64,000 bases of DNA from Bryobacteraceae bacterium (GCA_026129905.1 JAHCHE010000010.1:206994-270993), one strand, 5' to 3'; positions 1 through 8,798 are shown, counted from the first letter of the stretch. A program made the numbers and translations. The notes: generated from the letters alone by a model not told the origin.

Positions 1-928
1 TCAGGAGCAGAACCCGGTCGCCGCCCCAGGGCTCGATGTAGAACTCGTCGTGACGATCCCGAGGGAGAGATCGGAAATCCGTGCGCTCGTACTCCGTGAC
101 GCGGAGACCGAGGCTGGCCGCGAGCGCCGATCCGTTGTCGTCGATATAACCTTTCCGGCTGTTGCTGCGGTGAAACGTGACGGCTTCCCGGCAGCCGGCT
201 CTGGCGGCCAAGGCCGAGACGGCGGTGGAATCGTAGCCCTGGGAAACCATGGTCACGGGGCGGTAGGCGCGCTTCCGCTCAGGGTGATGGGCGTTGGCGA
301 AGACGCGCGCCACCGTGGCGTCGAGGAACGAAATGTAGTCGCCGAAGTCGCGCGGCGGTGGACCGAGCGGCTTTTCGAGTCTCGACGCAGTCAGATCGCG
401 CCGCACTCGCAGATTGCAGCAATCGTGCAACTCAACAGAGCGCGAGCCGAGCAGGCGGAGGCGCTTCTGCTTCACTCGTATCCCGGCGCGGTGGAAATCG
501 AGAAGGTCCAGGTAGTAGCGAGGATACTCGGGATCGAGCCGCTCGCCGGAGATGGTGAGGAGAAACGCGAGCGAGTTGGAAACGAATAACCGGTCGCCGG
601 CGCGCACCGACAGCAGCTGTTCATAGATGTGGTTGGGGCCCGCAAATACAATCTCCCGGTTCTGAAGCCGGCCGCCTGAGCCGGCGAACACTTCCGCGCG
701 ATCAAAATGGCCCTCCTCGAACGGGCCGTTCCAGGCGCCCTCGAAGAAGCCTCCTTCGCGAGTTTCCACCCAGGGACCATGGATAATGCGGACCACGCCC
801 GTTCCCTGGCGCAACGCAGCAGCCCATGCCAGGCGGGGCAGGCGCGGTTCCAGTTGGAATTCGAGAGTCAAGTAAGAGAGTCTATCAGGCGGGGCCAGGG
901 ACGGGCCCAACAGCCAAGGCGTGATCAC
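1..928 (-). CDS. asparagine synthase-like ATP-pyrophosphatase (3' end outside window)
   Basis: The minus-strand frame stays open from a GTG at 928 past the window edge. About 230 residues in, the protein carries the motif SQGYDSTA, the PP-loop that binds ATP pyrophosphate in asparagine synthetase-type amidotransferases. It is followed by a TFHRSNSRKGYIDDNG segment like the substrate-side loop of that family. The N-terminal 200 residues show no Cys2 nucleophile and no recognisable Ntn glutaminase, so this is probably not a true glutamine-dependent asparagine synthetase. It may be a standalone amide-forming or adenylating enzyme. It starts 13 bp after the stop of the nitrilase gene on the same strand, so the two are probably cotranscribed. 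No ATG is available between that stop and the GTG. Family assignment is fairly sure; substrate is unknown. Confidence 0.75.
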   Translation of the reverse strand, partial: MITPWLLGPSLAPPDRLSYLTLEFQLEPRLPRLAWAAALRQGTGVVRIIHGPWVETREGGFFEGAWNGPFEEGHFDRAEVFAGSGGRLQNREIVFAGPNHIYEQLLSVRAGDRLFVSNSLAFLLTISGERLDPEYPRYYLDLLDFHRAGIRVKQKRLRLLGSRSVELHDCCNLRVRRDLTASRLEKPLGPPPRDFGDYISFLDATVARVFANAHHPERKRAYRPVTMVSQGYDSTAVSALAARAGCREAVTFHRSNSRKGYIDDNGSALAASLGLRVTEYERTDFRSLPRDRHDEFYIEPWGGDRVLLL

Positions 929-941
929 TGCCGGCAGGGCG

Positions 942-1736
942 TTACGGGTCGAACGACTTGCAGCGGGAAGCGAGAAGGCCGGTGGCTTGGCAGAGATCGA
1001 GGTCGGCGAGGAGCAGGCCCGGTTGGCCGTAGGGCTGGTAGCAGAGGAGGGTCCCGTCCGGGCGCACGACGGCCGAAGTGGTGGGGGAATCCGGGCTGGC
1101 GTAGTTGACGGTGGCGAAATAACAGGTGTTCTCGGCGGCGCGGCAGAGGGCGGCTTTTTCGTGGAACGAGTTGGCTGGATCGGCGAAGGTGGAGGGCCGG
1201 TAGCCGCCGGGCTCGGCTTCGTGGAAATGCGGGTGGAAGACCACCTGGGCGCCGCGGCGGGCGGCCCAGCGGACGGTTTCCGGGTAGCGCCAGCCTTCAT
1301 GGCAAATGGCGATGCCGAACGTGAGCGGGCCGGACTGGAAGAGGCGGCGGCCGCGGCCCGGCGAATAGACAGCCTCCTCGCTGGGGTCGAGTTGGACCTT
1401 GTCCTGGAAACCGGCGATCGTTCCGTCGCGATCGACGACGAGGGCGGTGGCCAGGAGCGCGCCTGCGACGATGCGTTCGGAGCCGGCGATGACGGCAAGA
1501 CGGGTCCTGGCGGCGGCCGCGGCGACAACAGACCACGCGCGCTCGAGGAAGGCCGGATCGGGGGGCGGCGCGAGTCTGCCAGGGCTTCGGTATCCAGGGA
1601 CGAAGCATTCGGGAAAGCAGATGAGGTCGGCGCGCGCAGCGGAGGCTTGGGCGATGGCTTGTCCGGCCGCTACGAGGGAAGCCTCCGGATTCGCAGGGTA
1701 TGGCAGGTTGGCGAGCGCGATTCGGAATGGCGGCAT
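942..1736 (-). CDS. carbon-nitrogen hydrolase (nitrilase superfamily)
   Basis: This 264-residue protein has the full nitrilase-superfamily catalytic triad: Glu43 in CFPECF, Lys113 in FQDKVQLD and Cys145 in IAICHEGWRYPE. The length matches single-domain amidases of the family. Such enzymes hydrolyse C-N bonds of amides, carbamoyl groups or nitriles in the cytoplasm. The exact substrate cannot be read from sequence. There is no signal peptide. The gene sits 13 bp upstream of the asparagine-synthase-like gene, so one enzyme may remove an amide and the other form or activate one; this link is inference. ATG start. Confidence 0.9.
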   Translation of the reverse strand: MPPFRIALANLPYPANPEASLVAAGQAIAQASAARADLICFPECFVPGYRSPGRLAPPPDPAFLERAWSVVAAAAARTRLAVIAGSERIVAGALLATALVVDRDGTIAGFQDKVQLDPSEEAVYSPGRGRRLFQSGPLTFGIAICHEGWRYPETVRWAARRGAQVVFHPHFHEAEPGGYRPSTFADPANSFHEKAALCRAAENTCYFATVNYASPDSPTTSAVVRPDGTLLCYQPYGQPGLLLADLDLCQATGLLASRCKSFDP

Positions 1737-1760
1737 CCGGTTTCCCGATTTTACCCCCGG

Positions 1761-2261
1761 TCAGAAAAGGATGCCGAAACCGATGGCGGCGCGGGTCATG
1801 TGGCCGGCGCGAAATTCCGGGGCGAGAAAGAGGCGGCCAGGGAGGCGGACACGGAGACCGAGGCCGGCGCTCCAGGCCAGTCCACTGCGCTTGTAATCGA
1901 TGCTTTTGTCTTTTTCGTGGAAGTAGCCGATGCCGCCGATGACGTACGGTGTGACGCGCGCGCCGCGGTCGCGGAGATCGAAGGCGAGGTTGGGGATGAA
2001 GCTCCACTGGTTGAACCTCCGCCCCGGTGAGACGACGACTTCGGGTTCAAGGCTGAGACGGCTGGTGAGATAGAACCGGAGCGAGGCGGCGCCGGCGAAC
2101 TCCCAGGGTTCATCAAGGTACTTCAAGGCCGCGGCCGCGGTGAAGCGGACGGCGCCGCGGACATCGTCATCCGGAGCGGCGGCCGGCCACATGATTTGCG
2201 CGAGGGCGGGCGGCGCGCACAGCAGCGCCAGGGGGAGCGTCAGATAGTAGAGCGTTCGCAT
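1761..2261 (-). CDS. small outer-membrane beta-barrel protein
   Basis: The 166-residue product begins with a clear signal peptide (MRTLYYLTLPLALLCAPPALAQ). It continues with alternating amphipathic strands (SLRFYLTSRLSLEPEVVV, GLGLRVRLPGRLFLAPEFRAG) and ends on a terminal aromatic residue, all typical of an eight-stranded OmpA/OmpW-like barrel. The ATG at 2261 is chosen because the signal peptide starts there; the frame is open further upstream but with non-secretory sequence. It is divergently oriented to the amidohydrolase gene. Function within the outer membrane is unknown. Confidence 0.75.
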   Translation of the reverse strand: MRTLYYLTLPLALLCAPPALAQIMWPAAAPDDDVRGAVRFTAAAALKYLDEPWEFAGAASLRFYLTSRLSLEPEVVVSPGRRFNQWSFIPNLAFDLRDRGARVTPYVIGGIGYFHEKDKSIDYKRSGLAWSAGLGLRVRLPGRLFLAPEFRAGHMTRAAIGFGILF

Positions 2262-2353
2262 GACACGGGTACGCCCGAAGGAGGGCATGCATGTTGCCGC
2301 AACGTGTCTGTTGGAAATCAAAGAGTTGCGGCTGGCCGGGCGCCATCGCGTTC

Positions 2354-2364
2354 TGACACTGTCA
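2354..2364. promoter_or_regulatory. short perfect palindrome between divergent genes
   Basis: TGACACTGTCA is a perfect odd palindrome in the 175-bp space between the barrel gene (start 2261) and the amidohydrolase (start 2437). It could be an operator serving either gene. It is short and could occur by chance. Confidence 0.25.
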
Positions 2365-2436
2365 TCGAACGCCGACGAAGGGCGGCGGGCGGCGGCGCCT
2401 GGTTTTGGTAAGGTGGGATAACCCGAGGGTGATTCC

Positions 2437-3678
2437 ATGACGACAAAGATCGTGTTTTCGCTGATTACTGTTTTCTCGCTGAGCGCCCAGACTTACGATC
2501 TGGTCCTCAAGGGCGGCCATGTCATCGATCCGAAGACCGGCGTCAACGCCATCAGGGACGTAGCGGTTCACGATGGCAAGATCGCGCGAGTGGCGACCGG
2601 TATTCCCGCAGCGGAGGCCAGGAAGGCGGTGGACGTGAGCGGGTTGATCGTCACGCCGGGGCTGATCGACATTCACGTGCACGTGTATCCGCGCCCGGAA
2701 GCGAAGCTCATCGGCAACGACAGCAACGTGCAGGCGGATGCCCACTCGTTCCGGAGCGGCGTAACGACCATGGTGGACGCCGGCACCGCGGGCTGGAGGA
2801 ACTTCCCGGACTTCCGGGCGCGCGTGGTGGATAAGGCGCGCACGCGGGTACTGGCGCTGCTGAACATTTCCGGAGGAGGGATGGGAACCGGGACCGAGGA
2901 CGACCTCCCGGAACTGGACGCGGCAGCGGCGGCTCGGATGGCGAAAGCGAATCGCGACGTGGTGGTGGGATTCAAATCGGCCCACTTCGGGGGGCGGGGA
3001 TGGGAGTCGATCGACGCCGCGGTGAAGGCGGGCCGGGAGGTGGACATGCCGGTGATGGTGGACTTCGGCTACCTGAATGAAACACGGAGTCTTCCGACGC
3101 TGTTGTTGGACAAGCTCAAGCCGGGGGATATCTACACGCATTGCTTCTCGGGGCATCGGGAGGAGCTGCTGGCCGACGGCAAGCTGAACCCGGCGATGTT
3201 CACGGGTAGGAAGCGGGGGATCTTTTTCGACATCGGGTTCGGAGCGGGAAGCTTCTACTGGTATGTCGCGGTCCCGGCGCTGGAGCAGGGTTTCCCGCCC
3301 GATTCGATTTCGACCGATCTCCACACGGGGAGCATGAACGCCGGGATGAAGACGATGACGAACGCGATGTCTTCCATCTTGAACCTGGGATCGCCCTTGG
3401 AGGAGGTGATCCGCATGTCGACGTGGAACCCGGCGAAGCAGATCAAGCGGACGGAACTGGGTCACCTGGATGTGGGAGCCGAGGCGGACATCGCGGCGCT
3501 GCGGGTAGAGAGCGGCGCGTTCGGGTTCGTCGACTCGGCGGGCGCCGTGAACAAAGGCGATAAGAGGATCGTCGCGGAGCTGACGCTGCGCAAAGGCCGG
3601 GTTGTGTGGGATCGGAACGGCCGCGCGGCGGAGAACTGGAAGCAGTTTGAGTACGACAGGAAGAAGTGGGTTAAGTAG
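2437..3678 (+). CDS. secreted amidohydrolase/deacetylase-family metallohydrolase
   Basis: This 413-residue protein begins with a short hydrophobic signal (KIVFSLITVFSLSAQ), followed by the amidohydrolase opening DLVLKGGHVIDPKTG and the metal-binding pair His80 and His82 in LIDIHVHVY. Further metal-site candidates are the Lys in GFKSAHFGG, the His in YTHCFSGH and the Asp in SISTDLHTG. The family includes dihydroorotase-like and N-acyl-D-amino-acid deacylase-like enzymes. The closest general pattern is the amidohydrolase/EF_0837-type deacetylase group. Export makes a role in scavenging cyclic amides or modified amino acids plausible; the substrate is not determined. A GAGGGTG ribosome-binding site precedes the ATG. 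Confidence 0.85.
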   Translation: MTTKIVFSLITVFSLSAQTYDLVLKGGHVIDPKTGVNAIRDVAVHDGKIARVATGIPAAEARKAVDVSGLIVTPGLIDIHVHVYPRPEAKLIGNDSNVQADAHSFRSGVTTMVDAGTAGWRNFPDFRARVVDKARTRVLALLNISGGGMGTGTEDDLPELDAAAAARMAKANRDVVVGFKSAHFGGRGWESIDAAVKAGREVDMPVMVDFGYLNETRSLPTLLLDKLKPGDIYTHCFSGHREELLADGKLNPAMFTGRKRGIFFDIGFGAGSFYWYVAVPALEQGFPPDSISTDLHTGSMNAGMKTMTNAMSSILNLGSPLEEVIRMSTWNPAKQIKRTELGHLDVGAEADIAALRVESGAFGFVDSAGAVNKGDKRIVAELTLRKGRVVWDRNGRAAENWKQFEYDRKKWVK

Positions 3679-3900
3679 CTGTCGGCGCGCAGCGGTCAGC
3701 CGTCAGCTCCGGCGCCGGCCGGCCTAGCCGAGACCGGTCGGGCGAAAGGAAGCGCTAGACTGGAGGGAATATTGGCGCCGCGCTTGCACGCGCCGGAGAG
3801 GAGACTCGACGCGCGGACGCCAAATCATTGATCTCCGGGCCCCCCAGGGGGCGGCGGAGGAGATGCGTGTAAATTTTGCCATAAAAACCTAGGATCAAAC

Positions 3901-4473
3901 ATGTGGAAGAAGAGCAAAGAAGAATCCGTCACGGAAACCGCTCCGATCGCGCCGGCGGCGACGCGGCCGCTGGAAGGCGGCATATCGGCGCCGCCGCCGC
4001 AGCGCGTGTCGCTGCCTGAAGCGCGGGTGGAAGCGCGGATCGGGAAGTCCGTGACCATTAAGGGCCAGATAATGGGCCAGGAGGACCTGTATCTCGACGG
4101 GGAAATCGAAGGAGTGGTGGAGCTGCCGGAAAACCGGTTCGTGGTGGGAAAGAGCGGGAAGGTTCAGGCGAACATCAAAGCCAAGGAAGTCGACGTTCTC
4201 GGGACGGTCCACGGCGATATCGTGGCGGGCGAGCGCATTACAATTCGTCGCGACGCCACGCTGGTGGGGAACCTGAAGAGCTCGACGATTTCGATCGAAG
4301 ACGGCGCGTTTTTCAAGGGCAGCATCGACATTGTGCGGCCCGCGCCCGTCAAGACGGCGCCCGCGGCGGCTGCGCCCCCACCGCCGCCCGCGGCGCCGAT
4401 CAGCAGGCCGCCCGCGGCCCCAATCGCTCCCACCGCAGGCGGCGGGCTCGGTCCGCAAGGAAGGAATCGGTAG
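3901..4473 (+). CDS. bactofilin family cytoskeletal protein
   Basis: The 190-residue product has a central right-handed beta-helix of about 100 residues built from short repeats (VTIKGQIMGQEDLYLDGEIE, then VDVLGTVHGDIVAG and ATLVGNLKSSTISIEDG). This is the DUF583/bactofilin polymerising core. Flanking it are a charged, disordered N-terminus and a Pro/Ala-rich C-terminal tail from about residue 148. Bactofilins form membrane-associated filaments that position cell-wall enzymes or organise the envelope. The gene stands alone, about 220 bp after the amidohydrolase, in a gap with no other gene. ATG start. Confidence 0.93.
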   Translation: MWKKSKEESVTETAPIAPAATRPLEGGISAPPPQRVSLPEARVEARIGKSVTIKGQIMGQEDLYLDGEIEGVVELPENRFVVGKSGKVQANIKAKEVDVLGTVHGDIVAGERITIRRDATLVGNLKSSTISIEDGAFFKGSIDIVRPAPVKTAPAAAAPPPPPAAPISRPPAAPIAPTAGGGLGPQGRNR

Positions 4474-4486
4474 AGCTTAAGGCGTT

Positions 4487-5023
4487 TCACCGGGCGGGCA
4501 GCTTGTCCTTAAGTTGCCCGACAATCTTCTCCGCGGCGGAGTTGAGTTCCCGAGTCGAAGCGTTCTTGGGCCTGTGGTAGGTAGACCAGAGGACACGCCG
4601 CGATTCCCGGCCGACCAGGAAGAGATTCCCTTTGCCGCGGCCAAACGTGGAGAGCGGCACGGGTTCGACGTCGCCGACAATGTCGCCGAATTGCCCGGAG
4701 CGGGCGTCCTTGGCGGGAGCTGCTTCGCCTTCGTCTTCCTTCGGCTGCGGCGGTTTGGGGGGAGGCGGATACAGTTCCTGGACCTGGCGTTCGAATCGCT
4801 GGCCGATCTCGTCGGTGAAGAGAGCATCGGCGCGGAGGGGATCGGTGACGACCTCGAAGACGCCGTGGCGGGTCAGTTGGTTGGCGAGGTACTGGTCCAG
4901 ACCGTTACTCATGGGGAGCAGGTAGACCGCGCGGATGTTGCCCAGGTCGGCGGGGTCGGCGGCGCAGGCCAGGCAGGCGGCGAGAAGGCCGGCCAGCGTA
5001 GAGGCGCGTCTCATCGTTTTCAT
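4487..5023 (-). CDS. exported protein of unknown function
   Basis: The product (about 178 residues) begins MKTMRRASTLAGLLAACLACA, a signal peptide that may be a lipoprotein type. It then has a Rossmann-like stretch (NIRAVYLLPMSNGLDQYLANQLTRHGVFEVV), a proline-rich middle (PPPPKPPQPKEDE) and a hydrophobic beta-rich end (GNLFLVGRESRRVLWSTY). The pattern 'conserved locus-name peptide, then DALFTDEIG' resembles small periplasmic proteins of acidobacteria of no known role. Start is either ATG 5023 or ATG 5014; the GGGAAG just upstream fits 5014 better by spacing. It converges on the bactofilin gene with 13 bp between stops. Confidence 0.7.
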   Translation of the reverse strand: MKTMRRASTLAGLLAACLACAADPADLGNIRAVYLLPMSNGLDQYLANQLTRHGVFEVVTDPLRADALFTDEIGQRFERQVQELYPPPPKPPQPKEDEGEAAPAKDARSGQFGDIVGDVEPVPLSTFGRGKGNLFLVGRESRRVLWSTYHRPKNASTRELNSAAEKIVGQLKDKLPAR

Positions 5024-5116
5024 CTTCCCATATAGACGCGTGAAGAACGAGGAAAGCCGGGACGGCGCTATCGCGGACCGAAAAAGGATTCGCGCAGATG
5101 GGAGACCCGCGCCACA

Positions 5117-5144
5117 TTGGGCTCTGATTCTTATCCTGTATAAT
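5117..5144 (+). promoter_or_regulatory. sigma-70-type promoter for the gene starting at 5200
   Basis: TTGGGC (5117-5122) and a perfect TATAAT (5139-5144) are separated by 16 bp. The predicted leader of about 50 nt contains a GGAGG ribosome-binding site at 5189-5193. This is the clearest consensus promoter in the window. Confidence 0.65.
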
Positions 5145-5199
5145 TCACGGGAGCGGAGTATCTGCCTCGCCCCGTGACACTGGGGTGTGGAGGTCTGTG

Positions 5200-6930
5200 A
5201 TGAGGCCATCCAACGGTGGACGACCGGCCATCGAACACGGAAATGGCGCGGCCGGGATGAGGAGTTTCTATCGGTGGGTGAAGAATGTGGCAGTCCATCA
5301 CAGGGTGGAGATTCTCCTGTTTGCCGCCGCAATCGCCTTGTATGCGCCTGGGCTCCATTGGGGCCTGCCGGTGGCCACGAGCGCCGAACGCGTCAGGCTC
5401 TGGGCCTACGATGACATCTCTCCGCTGCCAGCGCTGACCGAGGTCTATCACACTTTTGTCCGTTCGGCGCCGGACCGGTGGCTTGCCTACCCTCCTTTGC
5501 ACCACTTCCTGCTGGGCGCCGCGTACTCTCCCTACCTTGGCTGGCTTGCCCTGACCGGTCAGGCGTCGGCGCCATCCTGCGTATTCCCTTATGGGCTACA
5601 GGATCCGGCGACGGCGTTCCGGACGCTGACGGTGATTGCCCGCGTGGTGTCCATCCTGATGGCGGCAGGCATTGTGACGGCGGTTTACCGCACCGGTCTG
5701 ACGCTGTGGGACAAAAGGGCCGGAATCCTCTCGGCCCTCGCGGCGCTAGTGGCGTACCCGATGTTCTACTATTCCAAGACAGCCTGCCTGGATATCCCGT
5801 ATGTCTTCTGGGCGAGTCTTGAATTGCTGGTCTACGCGAGAATCATCACAACTGAACTCAGCGTGAAGCAGGGGGCGGCCCTTGGGTGCTTCGCCGCATT
5901 GGCGGTGGCCGCGAAGGACCAAGCGGCGGGACTGTTTCTGCTGCTCCCGATCGCCTTAGGCGTGATCCACCTCCGGGCTTGGCGGGCGGGCCGGGTCTCG
6001 TGGTGGGGTCCACCATCCGCGATCCTCGGCGCCGGCGGTGTCGTCTACGCGCTCGGCAGCGGGCTGGTTTTCGATCCGGAGCGCTATTTCGCTCATGTTC
6101 GCTGGATAACGCGCCCGGGCGGGTTGCTTGCGGAGGAGTTTGTCTCGTGGTATCCCGAGACGTTCTGGTATCCGGAGACCTTTGCCGGTACACTGGCGTT
6201 GATCGGCGCGGTAATGCAGGCGCAGATTAAGTTCCTTGGCCCGATCCTGGCAGCCTTTGCCGTTGTGGCCATCCTGGAGGCGGCCCGGCGGGATTCGGCG
6301 AAACTGTGGCTGGCCCTCCCCGCGGTTAGCTACATCGCTACGTTCATCATCCCGATTCACTGGTTCCAGATACGATATGGAATGCCGCTGATGCCGATCG
6401 TGGCTCTGTTCGCCGGCCGGGGACTGGCATTAGCCGTAAGGCGTTCCAGTATCCGTCTCCCCGCCGCGCTTCTCGGCGTGGTGGCTTTTGGCTGGCCGGC
6501 GTTTTCGAGCCTTGAGCTGGTTCGTCACCTGTTTGCCGATACCCGGCTGGAGGCCGAACGATGGCTGGCATCCCAGATGGCGCCGGGCGACCGGATCGCG
6601 GCCGTGCATCACGTCAATGCGTTGCCCCGGGTTGGTCCGGACATCCGGGTTGTTTTGGCGCCCACCGGCGCCGCGGCGCTCGCCTTTCTGCGCGCGGAGA
6701 AGCCCGAATTCGTGACGGTGATTCCGGATTGGACAAGCGTTCCGGGAACGGTTTGGAGCAAAGCTTATCCCGAGGAACTCCACCAGGCCCTGGAGGACAA
6801 CTCGCTGGGCTACGCGCTGGCCGCGAAGTTCGACTCCGGTTTCTGGTCCAGCCGGCCATTGCTGGATTACCCGGCAGTGAGTCCGCCGGTGCGAATCTAC
6901 CGGAGATTGGCGCCCGGGGGGGCCGAATGA
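5200..6930 (+). CDS. GT39/PMT-like polytopic membrane glycosyltransferase
   Basis: The product (576 residues from ATG 5200, 6 bp after GGAGG) has an N-terminal transmembrane segment (ILLFAAAIALYAPGLHWGLPV). This is followed by a hydrophilic loop with acidic residues (WAYDDISPLPALTEVY) and about ten further membrane segments. It ends in a soluble domain of about 150 residues. This is the architecture of ArnT/PMT-type lipid-linked-sugar glycosyltransferases, whose catalytic Asp lies in the first periplasmic loop. Substrate is unknown. Two in-frame ATGs exist (5200 and 5257); the Shine-Dalgarno decides for 5200. The stop overlaps the next start (ATGA). Confidence 0.7.
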   Translation: MRPSNGGRPAIEHGNGAAGMRSFYRWVKNVAVHHRVEILLFAAAIALYAPGLHWGLPVATSAERVRLWAYDDISPLPALTEVYHTFVRSAPDRWLAYPPLHHFLLGAAYSPYLGWLALTGQASAPSCVFPYGLQDPATAFRTLTVIARVVSILMAAGIVTAVYRTGLTLWDKRAGILSALAALVAYPMFYYSKTACLDIPYVFWASLELLVYARIITTELSVKQGAALGCFAALAVAAKDQAAGLFLLLPIALGVIHLRAWRAGRVSWWGPPSAILGAGGVVYALGSGLVFDPERYFAHVRWITRPGGLLAEEFVSWYPETFWYPETFAGTLALIGAVMQAQIKFLGPILAAFAVVAILEAARRDSAKLWLALPAVSYIATFIIPIHWFQIRYGMPLMPIVALFAGRGLALAVRRSSIRLPAALLGVVAFGWPAFSSLELVRHLFADTRLEAERWLASQMAPGDRIAAVHHVNALPRVGPDIRVVLAPTGAAALAFLRAEKPEFVTVIPDWTSVPGTVWSKAYPEELHQALEDNSLGYALAAKFDSGFWSSRPLLDYPAVSPPVRIYRRLAPGGAE

Positions 6931-7931
6931 GGACGGTGGAAGCGACGTTTAGCGTCTCTGTCCTCCTTCGCGTGCTTGTGGGCGTCCCTGGGCTGTGCTT
7001 CCTGATCTCGTACTGCTACCTGGCGATCTGGCACGGTAGGCTGTGGCTTTGGGATGCGGTGGTTCACGAGAACGGACGGCTGACTCTCGGGGGGAGTCTG
7101 TTCTATTTCGACCACTTCCTCGGCTGCTCGCCGATGGCCGCCATGTTCGCCCTTTGCGTGGCGGGCGGGTGTACATTGGGCGGCGCCGGCCGCGCGGTCA
7201 CTCAGCCTCAGCGCGCCCGGGGGGTCGCTGCCGTGCTGCTCATCGGCGTGTTGGTGTTCCTGGTCGCCACGTTTGTCGCGTCGGTGCATGTGGCCGGATG
7301 GGAGAGAACGCAGGATTACCTATACCAGCGCGTCGAGCGAGATGGAGTAATCTCGAAAGGCGGCAACTGGAACCAGTTGCAGCTCAGTAACGTGCCGATC
7401 GCCCTGGGAATCCTGAGCGTGTGCGTGGCTCTGACGACCGCGAGCGGGCCGGCGCGCGCGGCGGGCGGGCTGCTGCCGATCGGTCTGGCCGCCGCCATGT
7501 CCGCTGCGCTCACAGGGTGGAGCTGGAATGGCTGGGAAGCCTTCCTGAATCCCCGGTGGCTGGCGCATAGCATCCGCGAACTAGCTACCTATCCATTGAC
7601 CGGCGTGCCGCTGGCGGTGGCGGGCGTGGTGGTGATCGAATACGCGGTTTCCGGAGCGCGGCGCTGGACAGTCCGCGTGGGGACACCCTCGGCCGTACTG
7701 CTAGGCGTGGCCGTGGCGATGGTGGCAGGCCAGTTCATCATGCTGCGGCAAACGGACGTGCTGGCGATTGCTCAACGGCCTTCTTTCGCTCCACTAGGCT
7801 TGTCATTGGCGTACCTGCTCGCTTCCCACGTTTTCGAGCATTTTCTGGACTTTGTTTTCCTTGGCGTTTTCGCAGGCGGCGTTTATGCCTTGCTCCGGGC
7901 GCGTCAAGTACAACCTGGTTCCAGGGCGTGA
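6927..7931 (+). CDS. polytopic membrane protein of unknown function
   Basis: This 334-residue protein has about eight hydrophobic helices (for example VLLRVLVGVPGLCFLISYCY, VLLIGVLVFLVATFVASVHV and YLLASHVFEHFLDFVFLGVF). I recognise no catalytic motif. It overlaps the preceding GT39-like gene by 4 nt (ATGA), so the two are translationally coupled. It may be a partner in sugar or lipid transfer across the membrane, but this is only positional inference. Its reading frame is open upstream inside the previous gene, so the ATG at 6927 is chosen from the coupling. Confidence 0.7.
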   Translation: MRTVEATFSVSVLLRVLVGVPGLCFLISYCYLAIWHGRLWLWDAVVHENGRLTLGGSLFYFDHFLGCSPMAAMFALCVAGGCTLGGAGRAVTQPQRARGVAAVLLIGVLVFLVATFVASVHVAGWERTQDYLYQRVERDGVISKGGNWNQLQLSNVPIALGILSVCVALTTASGPARAAGGLLPIGLAAAMSAALTGWSWNGWEAFLNPRWLAHSIRELATYPLTGVPLAVAGVVVIEYAVSGARRWTVRVGTPSAVLLGVAVAMVAGQFIMLRQTDVLAIAQRPSFAPLGLSLAYLLASHVFEHFLDFVFLGVFAGGVYALLRARQVQPGSRA

Positions 7932-8015
7932 TCCCCGATCCGGTTAACCGCCCACCTTGCTCCCGTGCGGAGGGTTTAGCAAGGGCCGGCTGCGATTCCC
8001 GGCTACAATAGCATC

Positions 8016-8693
8016 TTGTATCGGGACCAGCGAATCACGGTGATCATCCCGTGCCTGAACGAGGAACAGGGAGTGGAGCAGGTCCTCCGCCGGATGCCGG
8101 CGTTCGTGGACGAGGTGATCGTCGTGGACAACGCGTCGACGGACCGGACATCGGAGGTGGCGCGGTCGTTCGGGGCGCAGGTGATCCGCGAAGAAGTGCG
8201 GGGATACGGTCGGAGCTACAAGCGGGGTTTCTCGCAGGCGAGCGGCGACATCATCGTGACGCTGGACGGCGATCAGAGCTATCCGCCCGACGCCATTTCG
8301 TACCTGCTGGAGGCCTTCCTGCACCTCCGGGCCGATTTTCTGAACACGTCGCGGTTCCCGGTGCGGGACGGGACGGCGATGAGCCTGAAACATAAGTTCG
8401 GAAACCTGGTTTTGTCGCTCGCGACGTCGCTGCTGTTTTTCCGGTGGGTGCGGGACTCGCAGTCGGGAATGTGGGTCTTCCGGCGATCGATCCTGAAAGA
8501 AATGGAGCTGGTGTCGGACGGGATGGCGTTTTCCGAGGAGATCAAGATCGAGGCCCTTCGGAACCGGCGGATACGGTTTGAGGAGATCTCGATCATGTAC
8601 TCGTCGCGGTTGGGGGAAGTGAAGCTGAACCCGTGGCGCGACGGGTTCTACAATCTGTGGTTCCTTGTGAGGAAACGATTCGGGCGGCTGTGA
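8016..8693 (+). CDS. family 2 glycosyltransferase (DPM/undecaprenyl-phosphate type)
   Basis: The 225-residue protein is a compact GT-A fold: ITVIIPCLNEEQGVEQVL at the N-terminus, then EVIVVDNASTDRTSEVA, and the DXD-like VTLDGDQSYPPD. It lacks the C-terminal membrane helices of many relatives. It resembles dolichyl-phosphate-mannose synthase-like enzymes that load a sugar onto a lipid carrier, which could feed the GT39-like enzyme encoded upstream. The start is TTG at 8016. A TACAAT hexamer lies at 8004-8009, only 6 nt before it, so the message may be leaderless. No Shine-Dalgarno is visible. Confidence 0.85.
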   Translation: MYRDQRITVIIPCLNEEQGVEQVLRRMPAFVDEVIVVDNASTDRTSEVARSFGAQVIREEVRGYGRSYKRGFSQASGDIIVTLDGDQSYPPDAISYLLEAFLHLRADFLNTSRFPVRDGTAMSLKHKFGNLVLSLATSLLFFRWVRDSQSGMWVFRRSILKEMELVSDGMAFSEEIKIEALRNRRIRFEEISIMYSSRLGEVKLNPWRDGFYNLWFLVRKRFGRL

Positions 8694-8769
8694 ACCCCGG
8701 GTGGCCCGGCCCCGGATGCCAGGCCGCATTGCAAGGCCGCGGCGCCCCGGCGCGCCGCGGCGGCCCATG

Positions 8770-8798
8770 TTGGCTCGGGCGTGAAGTTGGTGTACACT
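8770..8798 (+). promoter_or_regulatory. sigma-70-type promoter for the aldo/keto reductase gene
   Basis: TTGGCT (8770-8775) and TACACT (8793-8798) are separated by exactly 17 bp. They lie 35 bp upstream of the ATG at 8834, and an AAAGGA ribosome-binding site lies between them and the start. Confidence 0.6.

Noticed and set aside
921..2030. Long plus-strand open frame of 369 codons
   Set aside because: It lies opposite the nitrilase and barrel genes, is Gly/Arg/Glu-rich without motifs, and is a GC-driven shadow.
2362..3465. Minus-strand open frame of 367 codons
   Set aside because: It is antisense to the amidohydrolase, which has catalytic motifs and a signal peptide. The antisense frame is His/Arg-rich and featureless.
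3836..3865. GC-rich hairpin between the amidohydrolase and bactofilin genes as a terminator
   Set aside because: The C- and G-runs can pair but are imperfect, and no T-run follows on either strand.
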